From assembly GCA_965227905.1 (NCBI GenBank), contig OZ245780.1:3844001-3908000 (forward strand): DNA of 64,000 nucleotides, in the 5' to 3' direction. Both the position numbers and the translations under genes were made by a program. Positions 8,465 through 17,578 of this stretch are shown one piece after another. How positions within the stretch are numbered: position 1 is the stretch's first letter; the number at the start of each line of letters is the position of its first letter. The notes beneath the pieces were generated by a model. It saw nothing but the letters and a program-made list of their open reading frames with translations, was not told the DNA's origin and searched no databases. The stretch is from CBDDHT01 sp965227905 (GTDB lineage: Bacteria > Pseudomonadota > Alphaproteobacteria > Rhizobiales > Methyloligellaceae).

Positions 8465-9535
8465 ATGACGATCTACCTGAATGCCTCAAGCCATGGCCTG
8501 CCCTCGCAGCAGACGATGCAGCGCATGCGCGACCACATGGAAATGGAGTTGGAGATCGGACCGGTCGCAGCCAGGAACCGGGTTGAAAATGAACTCGCTA
8601 CGATCAGACAGAATGCGGGAACTCTGATCGGTTGCCGACCGGAGGAATTGGGCTTTGCATCAACCACCTTTTCCATTTGGACATCCATCGTCAGCCGCTT
8701 GAATATCGCTGGAAAACGCCTGCTGATCGCACCGCACGAATGGGGTGAGAACATTGCAGCCCTAAAGATTCTCGCGGCCAATACAGGGGCAACACTGGAA
8801 CTCCTTCCGCCGCTCGCATTGAAAGAACCGGACCTTGGCGCGTGGGCGACCCGGATCGATGACGATGTGGCTGGCATCTTCGTACCTATGGTGACCAGCA
8901 TTGCAGGACACCGCTATCCTGTAGAGGCAATCGGATCCCTGCCAAGACCGCGAGGTTGCAGTTTCGTGATCGACGCCGCCCAGGCGCTTGGACAATCACC
9001 GATCGACATTTCGAAACTGTCTTGTGATGTGCTGGTGGCGACCTGTCGCAAATGGTTGAGAGGGCCGCGCGGCACGGCACTGTTCTGGCTTGCGCCTTCG
9101 CTGGGAAACGGGCTCGCCCTCGAAGACGTCGAGCCGTTCGACGCCAATGTAGCCCTTCGCCTGGGCTTGGGCGCGACGCTTTATGAAGCGCTGAACACAG
9201 GCGTGGATCAGATCGCAGAGAAGATTGCGCACCTCACCGGTTATGCCTACATGCGGGCAAATTCGATCGGCCTGGATACGCTGAGCACAGACAGGCCTGA
9301 TACCGGTGCTCTCTGCCTTGGAATTCCTCCTGCCAAGGTCTCATCGATCGCCAGAATTCTGGCAAGTGCAGACCAGCATGTGAAATGGCCGAATGCCGCG
9401 AACGATGAGCCCGGCGCAACCGAGCAGTTCGGAGGCCTGACCGCTCTCAGGATTTCTCCGCATGTCTACAATTCAACCACGGAAATCGATGCCGTTTTCG
9501 ACTCAATTGGTGCGGGCCTCTCTTCAAACGGCTGA
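8465..9535 (+). CDS. PLP-dependent class V aminotransferase-fold protein
   Basis: A 356-residue fold-type I PLP enzyme of the cysteine desulfurase/isopenicillin N epimerase group. The N-terminus has YLNASSHGLPS; the cofactor Asp/Gln region is SFVIDAAQALGQ; the Schiff-base Lys is in CRKWLRGPRG near residue 196, followed by a short C-terminal domain. The usual reactive Cys loop of cysteine desulfurases is not evident, so the reaction (desulfurase, epimerase, lyase or transaminase) is open. ATG 8465 starts at the conserved N-terminus; the frame opens at 8414. It lies 134 bp after the anti-sigma gene and could belong to its regulon (inference). Confidence 0.8.
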   Translation: MTIYLNASSHGLPSQQTMQRMRDHMEMELEIGPVAARNRVENELATIRQNAGTLIGCRPEELGFASTTFSIWTSIVSRLNIAGKRLLIAPHEWGENIAALKILAANTGATLELLPPLALKEPDLGAWATRIDDDVAGIFVPMVTSIAGHRYPVEAIGSLPRPRGCSFVIDAAQALGQSPIDISKLSCDVLVATCRKWLRGPRGTALFWLAPSLGNGLALEDVEPFDANVALRLGLGATLYEALNTGVDQIAEKIAHLTGYAYMRANSIGLDTLSTDRPDTGALCLGIPPAKVSSIARILASADQHVKWPNAANDEPGATEQFGGLTALRISPHVYNSTTEIDAVFDSIGAGLSSNG

Positions 9536-9693
9536 CCAATCGCGTATTGATTTGAGAACGGAATGCACAAGGCACAAAGCCAACAGCACCCCTGACAAAT
9601 CCGGCAGACACGTAACATAACTACATCGCTTGGCGCTCATGCAGATTCTGCGATAGATTGCTTGTCGCCGGGGCTGGCATCGTGAGGTTTGTT

Positions 9694-10815
9694 ATGGGGC
9701 GGCTTTTCGCTGGGCTCTTGTCCATCATTTTCATCATTTCTTATTCACCCGCACAAGCGCAGGGAACGGAACAGATTCCGATCTGGAACGAGGCAACAGG
9801 TCAAGGTATCTACCAGGTCACACTCTCCAATCTCGATGGCGCCTATCTCGCATTCTCGCGCAATGATGGTGGTGTTGGAGAGCATAAGGCAGGGTTCGAG
9901 TTCCACTTTCCAGGGATCGAGGCTCATGCAGACAAGGAAAAGACCCTGACGTTCATCATCGATGGTGCTGCCACCAACTACTATTTCAGCAAAGAGACCT
10001 ATACGGATCTCGGCGAAGCGCGCGCAGACTCCTGGTATTGTCCGTTCGTTAAATCGCTTCGTGCCGGCCGAAGCCTGAGGATCGTCTCCAGAGCCGTTGG
10101 CGTCGATCAATCATTCTCTCTTGTGGGCGCCGCACAAAAACTCAAGGGTATGGAATGTAGTCTGAGCCTATGCCAATGCGCTGTTGCGGCCGCAGCGCCT
10201 CAACAGGGTGGACAGGCAGGAAGCCGCCCGGCCGCACAGAGACAAGCAGCACGCGTGCCCGCCCGACAACGTCCCGCTCAGCAGCAAGCCGCTCCGATAC
10301 CACCACGGCAACGTCCCGCCCAACAGCAGGCCGCTCGGATACCACCAAGGCAACGTCCCACCCAACAGCAGGCCGCTCCGATACCACCAAGGCAACGTCC
10401 CACCCAACAGCAGGCCGCTCAGATACCACCAAGGCAACGTCCGGCACAGCGACAGGCCGCACGGGTCCCTGCTCAGCCACCACTACCGCCGCCGCATGTC
10501 GATACGCCCACGCCAACAACTCTCTGGGTCCTCGTTATCCGGAAAAGCCTCGGTGTCCTCAGTGCGAAGGAACTTTCGGGAGCCGTCGTCTGCACCGTGG
10601 CCGGTTCGCAAGCAGCAACCGCGACACAACGTTATTTTCGAACCAACGGGATCGATGTCACTTATGTCCTTGATAACGACATTACAGCAGCGGTGGCGAC
10701 TTACGAACAAGGTCGCTGTGACACAGTGGTCGTTGGCGATGATCTGGCCAACAACCTCGCCAACAATATAGCTGAAGCAGACGCCCATCAGATCCTGCCA
10801 GAGAGACTTCGTTAG
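9694..10815 (+). CDS. Exported repeat protein with C-terminal half amino-acid-binding (AapJ-like) lobe
   Basis: The protein has a signal peptide (cleavage near PAQAQG), an N-terminal domain of about 140 residues, a Pro/Gln/Arg low-complexity linker with five 14-residue repeats, and a C-terminal domain of about 95 residues. That domain reads LWVLVIRKSLGV...LSGAVVCTVAGSQ...YFRTNGI...YEQGRCDTVVVG...ILPERL. It matches the second lobe of AapJ-type general amino-acid-binding proteins (RKGLxVKSALELSGAxVC...YFxANN...AGRCDVYTTD...VLPE), ending where lobe 1 would resume. So only half a binding protein is present. Two paralogous domains occur at 28813-29733 and 37413-37916. ATG 9694 is chosen for a TGAGG site six bases upstream; TTG 9658 and GTG 9682 are in frame. 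Confidence 0.75.
   Translation: MGRLFAGLLSIIFIISYSPAQAQGTEQIPIWNEATGQGIYQVTLSNLDGAYLAFSRNDGGVGEHKAGFEFHFPGIEAHADKEKTLTFIIDGAATNYYFSKETYTDLGEARADSWYCPFVKSLRAGRSLRIVSRAVGVDQSFSLVGAAQKLKGMECSLSLCQCAVAAAAPQQGGQAGSRPAAQRQAARVPARQRPAQQQAAPIPPRQRPAQQQAARIPPRQRPTQQQAAPIPPRQRPTQQQAAQIPPRQRPAQRQAARVPAQPPLPPPHVDTPTPTTLWVLVIRKSLGVLSAKELSGAVVCTVAGSQAATATQRYFRTNGIDVTYVLDNDITAAVATYEQGRCDTVVVGDDLANNLANNIAEADAHQILPERLR
10264..10473 (+). repeat. Five tandem 42-bp coding repeats
   Basis: Five direct units begin at 10264, 10306, 10348, 10390 and 10432, each encoding a 14-residue block of the form RQRP(A/T)QQQAA(P/R/Q)IPP; the last unit is diverged (QRQAARVPA), and a partial diverged unit precedes the array. Units 2-4 are nearly identical in DNA, which suggests recent slippage or unequal exchange. 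They form the linker between the two domains of the surrounding exported protein. Confidence 0.9.
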
Positions 10816-10866
10816 CGCGGTTGTCGCGTCGCTCTATTTTCTTAACTGAGCGGCGCAGGACGCAGT

Positions 10867-11286
10867 ATGGCGAGAAGAACGACCGAGGCGAAGATGGTTG
10901 CGCTCAAACCAGAGAACGTGATCTGGCAAAATACCAGCGGACATCCGGAATTCTCCGAGGCGTCATTCATCTCGGTATTGCATGAGGACAACATCTGGGA
11001 TGCGGCGCTCTTCTGGCCGGTCGACAAGGCCCTTCTCGAAATAGCCGGGTCATATCGCAAGACATCAATGCCGAAAGAGCTCGTCCTGGCGATCTACGAT
11101 TTCCAGCAATACACGTTCGGTCGCCTTTGCTACCACCGCATGCCGTCCGACTTGTCCAGGATCGACAACCTATCAGACGAACTCTGCCATTCCTGGTCCG
11201 AACGGCTCAACGCTGCGACGCGCGCCGCGATTGGCGGATACCGAATTGAGAATGAGCACTTTGAGTTGGTCAATCCGCTCCTATGA
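10867..11286 (+). CDS. Conserved-looking protein of unknown function (139 aa)
   Basis: A soluble, mixed-charge protein without signal peptide or membrane segment. It has an aromatic-rich first half (NVIWQNTSGHPEF, DAALFWPVD) and a helical second half. An AGGA site lies about eight bases before ATG 10867; Met10 (10894) is an alternative. No family was recognised. It follows the half-lobe protein by 51 bp on the same strand, so co-transcription is possible. Base composition resembles its neighbours. Confidence 0.55.
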   Translation: MARRTTEAKMVALKPENVIWQNTSGHPEFSEASFISVLHEDNIWDAALFWPVDKALLEIAGSYRKTSMPKELVLAIYDFQQYTFGRLCYHRMPSDLSRIDNLSDELCHSWSERLNAATRAAIGGYRIENEHFELVNPLL

Positions 11287-11458
11287 GCGCGGAAGCGGAC
11301 AGAGGGCTACGGCAACCGATCGAACGCGCCTCTCGGGATAGCGTGATATAGTCTGATGGAACGCTGCTGTGGCTGACGCACTAGATGCAGTGACCGTCGT
11401 CGCCACCGCCAACTGTTCTCGGCTGACTGGATCACTGGAGGAAACGAGCCTTCTTGAC

Positions 11459-11998
11459 CTAATCGCCAGCAACCGGCGGTAGTTCCAACATATCCTCAAA
11501 AAACCAAGCGGCTAGCTCATTCCGCCCCGTCACTCCGGCTTTTCGATAGACACTTGACGCTTGTTGACGAACCGTCTTCTCTCGCGTTTCCCGGAGCGCT
11601 GCTATTTCTCGAAAAGACAATCCCTTCAACATCATGATCACGACATCCTGCTCACTTGCGGTGAGATGCCAGGCATCAAATTGCTTTTGCATAACAGCGC
11701 GATACTGGCTCGCGAGTTTTTGAGATCGAGTGTCAAGCTGAACAAGTCGACCGCGACCCTGTTCGAGTTGCTCTCGCAGTTTCCCGAGCGCTTTTTGCTG
11801 AGAGAGAATTTCCACAACGAACACAGCCAACACGATCGCGCCGAGGACGAACCTGGTCACATCATCGGCCATCGAACCGAGTGCCTCCCCGGCAGCAAAC
11901 TCGGAGATAATTTCAGCGGCGCTCGTACCAAGGACAAACAGCACGAAAGCTGCAAACATCGTCCGCCGGTACGGAATTTGTCCTAATGCATCGAACAT
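11459..11998 (-). CDS. Membrane-anchored LuxR-type helix-turn-helix regulator
   Basis: A 179-residue protein with two N-terminal membrane helices (about residues 12-35 and 49-67), a coiled-coil stretch (residues 70-105, rich in Gln/Leu/Arg), and a C-terminal LuxR-like DNA-binding domain (LTASEQDVVIMMLKGLSFREIA, then VRQQASSVYRKAGV). There is no receiver or autoinducer domain. ATG 11998 has GAGG eight bases upstream; a TTG nine codons earlier is less likely. It is divergent from the cytochrome b561 operon, with about 160 bp between starts, and is the obvious candidate regulator of that operon (inference). Confidence 0.8.
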   Translation of the reverse strand: MFDALGQIPYRRTMFAAFVLFVLGTSAAEIISEFAAGEALGSMADDVTRFVLGAIVLAVFVVEILSQQKALGKLREQLEQGRGRLVQLDTRSQKLASQYRAVMQKQFDAWHLTASEQDVVIMMLKGLSFREIAALRETREKTVRQQASSVYRKAGVTGRNELAAWFFEDMLELPPVAGD

Positions 11999-12157
11999 AG
12001 TGCTTTCCTCAATCCTCCCTTGCAATCAAGCTATTAGCATCCGGTCAGTTGCCCAAAATCGACCTTATGCCGGATGCGCCTAGCCCCTTCATCCGGCATG
12101 TGTCCGATAGACCGTACGGCTCAAGTCAGTCAGCTTGCGGCCTCGTTCGCCGAGCCG

Positions 12158-12745
12158 ATGCGCCCATTTGCGGGCAACAAATCGGCATTCCATGGGTTCA
12201 ATCACGTGAAGAGCAACAAACAGACCGAAGGATGTCATGGATCGGCAGCCAAGTTCCTGCATTGGAGCACCACGGGCCTCATCGCCTACGGTTATCTCAC
12301 AGGTGTAGATGACGTTTCGGACCTTGCAGATCCAGCCCGTTTTCGTACGGAGCTCATCTTTGCGAGCTTGCTGGGATCACTTCTTGTAGCGCGATTCTTA
12401 TGGATGCATCTGATCAATGGGCACACGCGCTTGTCAGCGCATGCACCTCATTGGGAACGCACCCTCTCGCGATTTGCACACTATGGAATGTATGTCGGGG
12501 TCGCCGCAGTAATCCTGTCAGGGTTCGCCATCGGACTTGGCATTTCATTACCCGGCTTGGGTGGGTCCTTCGTCTCGACGATGATCGCCATTCATGAATT
12601 TCTGCTCGCCGTAACCGCAATGTTGATGGCAGCCCACGTGCTGGGAGCCCTCTGGCATTTGCTGATTCGAAGAGACGGCGTCTGGGGATCGATGATGCCA
12701 GTCTTTGTTAGGAAAAAGATAACGAGATGGAACAGAAGACTATGA
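12158..12745 (+). CDS. Cytochrome b561-family membrane protein
   Basis: A four-helix b-type cytochrome of the bacterial b561/Ni-hydrogenase b-subunit family. Candidate heme ligands are His in KFLHWSTT, HYGMY, HEFLL and HVLGALWHLL, spaced over helices as in the family. It should move electrons between quinol and periplasmic partners. The frame is open from ATG 12074; ATG 12158 and GTG 12206 are other options and none has a strong ribosome site, so the start is uncertain. Its stop overlaps the next gene in an ATGA junction, showing an operon with the HbpS-like gene. Confidence 0.82.
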   Translation: MRPFAGNKSAFHGFNHVKSNKQTEGCHGSAAKFLHWSTTGLIAYGYLTGVDDVSDLADPARFRTELIFASLLGSLLVARFLWMHLINGHTRLSAHAPHWERTLSRFAHYGMYVGVAAVILSGFAIGLGISLPGLGGSFVSTMIAIHEFLLAVTAMLMAAHVLGALWHLLIRRDGVWGSMMPVFVRKKITRWNRRL

Positions 12746-13275
12746 TTACGAAACACTTTGCGAGAGGTCTTTCGCTTGCGTGCCTGACCGTCACGCTAAC
12801 GCTAGGCTGGGGTTCAGTATCCAGAGCGGACAATGGCCTCTATGTCGAGCGGAGTATTCCTCTTTCGTGGGCGCTTGCCGCCGCCAAACGCGCTTCTGAG
12901 GAGTGTCTCGAAAAAGGTTTTCGAACGACGGTCACGGTCGTGGATCAACGCGCACAGCCCCGTATCCAGCTCATGCGGGAAGGCGCGTTTCCCCATACTT
13001 TCGAAACAAGCAAGCGCAAAGCAATCACGGCAGCTTCAAGACGCGAGGCAACCGCAAAAATCGAAGCTGAGAACGCGCACGAACCCACACTTGGTGCCGT
13101 CTTCAACGAGATTGGGTTGATCACGCTATCAGGCGGTCTTCCTATCCTCTACGAGGGTACCGTCATCGGCGGAATCGGTGTTTCCGGTGCCCCGGGGGAG
13201 GACGAACAAGGGCGTGATCTCGATGATCTCTGCGCCAACGCCGGCCTGGCTGCCATTTCCGACAAGCTCAAATAG
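12742..13275 (+). CDS. Exported GlcG/HbpS-family heme-binding-type protein
   Basis: A 177-residue protein with a signal peptide (cleavage near VSRADN) followed by a complete GlcG/HbpS (PF03928) domain. The pattern is SWALAAAKRASEEC, VTVVDQRAQP, FETSKRKAITAA, GGLPILYEGTVIGGIGVSG and a terminal AGLAAI helix. Family members bind heme or small ligands as oligomers. The start at ATG 12742 overlaps the b561 stop (ATGA); ATG 12727 is an alternative. Adjacency to a b-type cytochrome supports a heme or redox role in the periplasm (inference). Confidence 0.85.
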   Translation: MITKHFARGLSLACLTVTLTLGWGSVSRADNGLYVERSIPLSWALAAAKRASEECLEKGFRTTVTVVDQRAQPRIQLMREGAFPHTFETSKRKAITAASRREATAKIEAENAHEPTLGAVFNEIGLITLSGGLPILYEGTVIGGIGVSGAPGEDEQGRDLDDLCANAGLAAISDKLK

Positions 13276-13298
13276 CTGACTGCACAACGGAGTGTCTG

Positions 13299-14387
13299 AT
13301 GGAGAAGTTCGATCTTTCCAGATTTGCCGCTCTCGCAATGGCAGCGGGTACTATCGTACTAACCATATCAATTGCGTCGTCCGCCGAACTCGAAACCGTT
13401 GCTCGTTCTGCGAAGTTTGCAATGAACGGCGTTGCCGTCACCAAAGCGGGTCGGATCTTTGTCAGCATACCGCAATGGACCAAACACAAGTCGCCATCGG
13501 TAGCCGAAATCAGGAACGGCAAGATTGTTCCTTATCCGGGAAACGATTGGAACAGGTTTGACCTGGCACACGCCAAGGACCGGTTTGTCAACGTCAATGC
13601 CGTGCATAGCGACGGTGCCGGGTCCTTGTGGGCGGTCGACTACGCGGCCCCCAACTTCGGACATGTCGTCGATGGCGCTCAAAAGCTTGTGCGCATTGAC
13701 CTTGCAACCAACAAGGTCGCCAGGGTCTACCGGTTCGACAAATCCGTGTTGCCGAAGGGCGCCAAGCTCAACGACGTCCGTGTCGACGTTGAACGGGGCA
13801 TTGCCTACATCTCCGAATTCGGTGTTGGCGCCATCATTGTCCTCGATATCGACACCGGCAAGGCATTCCGAGCGCTCGACCGGCACTACTCGGTTCGCGC
13901 CCACCCCGATGTTCGCACAACCTTTCTCGGCAAATCGTTTCGCACCCACTTCCTGCAAGTCAACGACATTGAGTTGGCCCGAGATGGCCAGACACTTTTC
14001 TACCAGCCGACCGGTGGGCGCGTATTGTGGAAGATTGCAACGAATAAGCTGATCGAATCGGCAAGCAATGCCGAACTCGAGCCTCATGTTCTGATTGCCG
14101 GTAAGTCCATGACAATCGGCGGCATCACCCGCGATGCCAGCGACCGGCTCTATCTGGGAAGCGTTCAGGACAATGCCATTTGGTTACTGGACCCGGTCAC
14201 GCAAAAGTCGCACAAGCTCTTTGAGGACGCACGTTTGCTCTGGCCAGACGCAATGAGCATTCACGACAGCGATCTCTATATTCCGGCCCCGCAGCTGAAG
14301 TTGTTGCCGAAATTCAACGGAGGTAGCGATCGTACCCGCGGTGACTTCTCAGTTTATCGCGTCAAATTGAAATCGACCTTTCCTTAA
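13299..14387 (+). CDS. Exported major-royal-jelly/Yellow-like beta-propeller protein
   Basis: A 362-residue exported protein (signal ends near SSAELE). Motifs match bacterial MRJP/Yellow proteins: FAMNGVAV, RIFVSIPQW, SVNAVHSDG-like NVNAVHSDGAGSLWAVD, LVRIDLATNKV, LNDVRVD, and a late LWPDAMSIHDSDLYI. The fold is a six-bladed propeller, and the function in bacteria is poorly known. It follows the HbpS-like gene by 23 bp and closes the b561 operon. No terminator hairpin was evident in the 44 bp before the convergent dehydratase gene. Confidence 0.85.
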   Translation: MEKFDLSRFAALAMAAGTIVLTISIASSAELETVARSAKFAMNGVAVTKAGRIFVSIPQWTKHKSPSVAEIRNGKIVPYPGNDWNRFDLAHAKDRFVNVNAVHSDGAGSLWAVDYAAPNFGHVVDGAQKLVRIDLATNKVARVYRFDKSVLPKGAKLNDVRVDVERGIAYISEFGVGAIIVLDIDTGKAFRALDRHYSVRAHPDVRTTFLGKSFRTHFLQVNDIELARDGQTLFYQPTGGRVLWKIATNKLIESASNAELEPHVLIAGKSMTIGGITRDASDRLYLGSVQDNAIWLLDPVTQKSHKLFEDARLLWPDAMSIHDSDLYIPAPQLKLLPKFNGGSDRTRGDFSVYRVKLKSTFP

Positions 14388-14431
14388 GCGCGACCCCGAA
14401 GTTCGACCTCCAATAAGACATCGGTCTTCGA

Positions 14432-14938
14432 TCACGCTCCATCTTCCAGGAGCCCTTCACTTTGAAGAATCGGAACGATGCCCCCATTCTCAGCAATCTC
14501 AAGCAGTGCATCTGGTAGCGGCGTTCCGATCGTTTCCGAGCCGCTTGCAAGATTGCGGACCTCTCCACTCTTCCAATCGACCGCGATAGGGTTGCCATCA
14601 TCGACAACCGAGGCGATCTCAGGACAGGTTAGAACGTGGACACCGTAGTTCACGCAATTGCGAAGGCCGAGACCGTTGAAGGACGATGCGATCACACCGA
14701 CAACCCCGAGCTTGGAGAGTACATTGCCAATAGGGCGAGCAGAGCCAACGCCGAAATTCACGCCGGCAACGATGATATCGCCGGGCTCCACCTGATCGCT
14801 CCATCCAGGCCGATTGGCGGAGAAGCAATATTTGACCTGCTCTTCGACCGGCAACAGAAACGCGGCGCCGGGCAGGATTAGATCCGTGTTGATGTCGTCG
14901 CCGAATACCCACGCCCGGCCTTCCACCTGCAGCGCCAT
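14432..14938 (-). CDS. 3-isopropylmalate dehydratase-like small subunit
   Basis: A 168-residue swivel subunit of the aconitase superfamily. It has WVFGDDINTDLILPG (the GDNIDTD region), GVNFGVGSARPIG (the GxNFGxGSSRE-like substrate loop, here SARP instead of SSRE), and a C-terminal domain. The changed loop suggests a substrate other than isopropylmalate. It begins three bases after the large-subunit stop, so the pair is co-translated. It pairs with the gene at 14942-16189 to form a hydro-lyase; the reaction product cannot be read. Confidence 0.85.
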   Translation of the reverse strand: MALQVEGRAWVFGDDINTDLILPGAAFLLPVEEQVKYCFSANRPGWSDQVEPGDIIVAGVNFGVGSARPIGNVLSKLGVVGVIASSFNGLGLRNCVNYGVHVLTCPEIASVVDDGNPIAVDWKSGEVRNLASGSETIGTPLPDALLEIAENGGIVPILQSEGLLEDGA

Positions 14939-14941
14939 ACC

Positions 14942-16189
14942 TCAAGCCTCCCGCGGGTCCGAGATCGTCCCCGCGATGGCGGACGCGGCCACGGTCGCCG
15001 GAGACCCGAGATAGATTTGCGCCTCAGGGCTGCCCATTCGTCCTTTGAAATTCCGGGTGCTTGCCGTGATGCAGACCTCGCCATCGCCGAGCACACCCAT
15101 GTGCCCGCCATAGCAGGCGCCGCAGGTCGAATTGGTCACGACCGCGCCCGCGTCCATCAGGGTTTCCACATACCCCCTGGCAACGGCTTCCTTCATGACG
15201 CTTGTGCTGCCAGGGGTCACAATCATGCGCACGCCCGGCGCAACCTGTCTCCCGCGCATAATCTCTGCGGCGATCTCGAAATCCTCGATACGGCCATTGG
15301 CGCAGGAACCGATAAAGGCCTGGTCGATCCTGGTTCCGACAAGGTCGCGCGCCGGCTTCGCATTGTGTGCGATCTTGTCCGGGAGCACGACCAGTGGCTC
15401 CAGATCCGACACATTGACGCGGATTGTCTGCTCATAGTCGGCATCCGGATCGGGATCGACGGGCTCATAAGGCTTGCTGGCCCGCCCCTCCAGATAGGTG
15501 GACGTAACGTCGTCGTGCCGAAACAAGGAAAAGTCGCAGGAAAGTTCGGCGGACAAGGTTGCCAGTGTGAAACGCCCTTGCATCGGCATGGCCGCGACCG
15601 CGTCGCCGTCCCACTCCAGATTGCGACCCGGAAATGAGCCGTGAACATTGGCGATGTGATGCATGATATCCCGCGGGTAGACCCTCTCTCTGAGTTCGCC
15701 TTCGAGCATCAGTCTGACGGTAGGGCCGACCAGATACCAGGCCTGCCCTTTGCAGAGCGCGTACATCATGTCCGCCAGGCCCAGCCCGCGCGCCAGACAA
15801 TTGAGTGCGCCGGAAGAACAGGAATGGGAGTCGTCACAAGCCAGCGTCGTACCCGGCAGCGCCAGACCATCTTCGGCCAGGACCACATGTGCAATACCGT
15901 GTCGTCCCTCCGCATAGAATTTCTTGATGCCGAACCGCTTCACGAATTCCCGCATGCGCACCATGGCATTGGCCGCGGCAATGCTCGGCGCAGGGACGGT
16001 GTGATCGGCGACCACAACGATCTTGTCGGGATCGAACACGCGCGCGGGCGTTTGGTGCCCTCCAGTGATGCCGAAAACGATATCCAGGTCGACCACCAAA
16101 TCGAGGTCCGCCATGACGATATCGCCCGGGTTGACCTCGCTCTGTCGCGAATGAGCGGCGAGAATTTTTTCTGTGATCGTTTGGCCCAT
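14942..16189 (-). CDS. Aconitase/3-isopropylmalate dehydratase-like large subunit
   Basis: A 415-residue Fe-S hydro-lyase subunit. The three cluster cysteines are visible in GSCANGR (about residue 295) and STCGACYGG (about 354 and 357), together with DHTVPAP, DSHSCSSGALN and the late NFKGRMG. It is a LeuC-like paralog of the type found in accessory catabolic clusters. ATG 16189 (MGQTITEKIL) is the natural start; the frame extends 27 codons upstream. The neighbouring acyl-CoA dehydrogenase and PhyH genes argue for carboxylic-acid catabolism instead of leucine synthesis (inference). Confidence 0.87.
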   Translation of the reverse strand: MGQTITEKILAAHSRQSEVNPGDIVMADLDLVVDLDIVFGITGGHQTPARVFDPDKIVVVADHTVPAPSIAAANAMVRMREFVKRFGIKKFYAEGRHGIAHVVLAEDGLALPGTTLACDDSHSCSSGALNCLARGLGLADMMYALCKGQAWYLVGPTVRLMLEGELRERVYPRDIMHHIANVHGSFPGRNLEWDGDAVAAMPMQGRFTLATLSAELSCDFSLFRHDDVTSTYLEGRASKPYEPVDPDPDADYEQTIRVNVSDLEPLVVLPDKIAHNAKPARDLVGTRIDQAFIGSCANGRIEDFEIAAEIMRGRQVAPGVRMIVTPGSTSVMKEAVARGYVETLMDAGAVVTNSTCGACYGGHMGVLGDGEVCITASTRNFKGRMGSPEAQIYLGSPATVAASAIAGTISDPREA

Positions 16190-16398
16190 GGATTTCCGAG
16201 ACTGCTGCGTGACGTGCTGTTTTCGAAAGCGACGGCCTGAGGCGTCGGCAGGGATGCGCTGTGATTGCATAGGAGGCGATGTCGAGCGTCAAGTGCAGGC
16301 TGGGGCAGTAAAGTTGCGAAATGCGCCAGGAGCGGTTGTCAGCATTGCCAGGCGGCATGCGGTTCCCCGGCAGATCATCATCTTGTTGGACGTTGCGT

Positions 16399-17256
16399 TC
16401 AGCTAAAACCAGCAGCCTTTTTTTGCTCTTCGACGTACTTTGTTTGAAACTGCTCTTTGCCTGTTGCAAATCGCACGCCTGCCGAAAGGATGGCCGAATC
16501 GGGCGCAATGTCGAGCGGCCTGTAGGGCGTTCCAGGAACAACTGTCTTGAACGGGCTGTTGTGCTTGGTGTTGTAGCAAGCCAAGAGGGTCCACCGGCGT
16601 TTTTCAGATCGGTTCTGGTCGGACCGGTGCAAGGTATTGCAGTGGAAGAACAAGGCGTCGCCTGGTTCCAGCTCGCAATGAACGTGATCGGCCACCTTTT
16701 CCACTTCCTTTAAACGATCTGGATCGACACGGTATTGCCCACCAGTCGTAAATTCATGCCGCATGAGGCCCATTCTATGGGACCCTGACAGCACCTGCAG
16801 GCCACCATTCTCTCGGTTAGACGCGTCCAGTGCCAGCATCATGCTTCCCATGTCGGGATAAAGACAGTTTTGCTCGTACCAGTAGCCGAAATCTTGATGC
16901 CACTCCCAGGCACCACCCTTCCGTGGTTCCTTGGCCGTTAGCTTGGCTTGATAGTGATAGACCTCATGCCCAAGAAGAGCGGACATCGTCTTGGCCACAC
17001 GACCAACACGCGCAACAAGGCCATATGTACTCTCGCCTGGCTCCAGCCAGACTACGGCTTTGGTTGCGGCACCGGTCGCGTCGGTGCGATCGAACATACT
17101 GCCCCGGACAACCGGGTCCTGCTCCATGGTTTCTCGGATGAGGCCGGTTTCTTCCTCACTGAAAAGACTGCGCACGATGAGATAACCGTCTCTTTGGAAA
17201 GACGCGACCTGATCATGGGAAACGATGAAATCTGCCCCCTGTCCACTTTGTCCCAT
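16399..17256 (-). CDS. Phytanoyl-CoA dioxygenase (PhyH)-family Fe(II)/2-oxoglutarate oxygenase
   Basis: A 285-residue cupin-fold oxygenase. The Fe ligands fit HQD (in WEWHQDFGYW) and the distal His in HCNTLHRSDQNRS; the Arg there would bind 2-oxoglutarate. Further family marks are VSFQRDGY-like ASFQRDGYLIV near the start and NGGLQVLSGSH. ATG 17256 is preceded by GGAGG at seven bases, a strong reason to prefer it over an upstream in-frame Met at 17337. Family members hydroxylate acyl-CoAs, amino acids or small natural products; the substrate here is not evident. Confidence 0.87.
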   Translation of the reverse strand: MGQSGQGADFIVSHDQVASFQRDGYLIVRSLFSEEETGLIRETMEQDPVVRGSMFDRTDATGAATKAVVWLEPGESTYGLVARVGRVAKTMSALLGHEVYHYQAKLTAKEPRKGGAWEWHQDFGYWYEQNCLYPDMGSMMLALDASNRENGGLQVLSGSHRMGLMRHEFTTGGQYRVDPDRLKEVEKVADHVHCELEPGDALFFHCNTLHRSDQNRSEKRRWTLLACYNTKHNSPFKTVVPGTPYRPLDIAPDSAILSAGVRFATGKEQFQTKYVEEQKKAAGFS

Positions 17257-17578
17257 GCCGAGTCCTCCAAGACTGCCCGAGTGGCATTTCGCGTGCGCGC
17301 CGTCTTTCAAGACTAGCAGCACGGTCCGCTTCCCCATAATCGATAAATCCGATGAGAGTGTTCACCGAATTGATCTCAACGACCCACGCACAGGCCGCCG
17401 CCACTCGAAACAAACCTCTAAGGGCTACTTCCGGTCATAAGGAGCCAATCTCACATTTTTCCTTTACGGCTGCTTGCAAGACGATATCGGTCATAGGTCC
17501 CATACTAGGACCTCGAGGGGGGTATTGCCGGCCATAAACGGGTTGCTTCTTCCCAAAGCCCGTTCATAACCATCGCGC

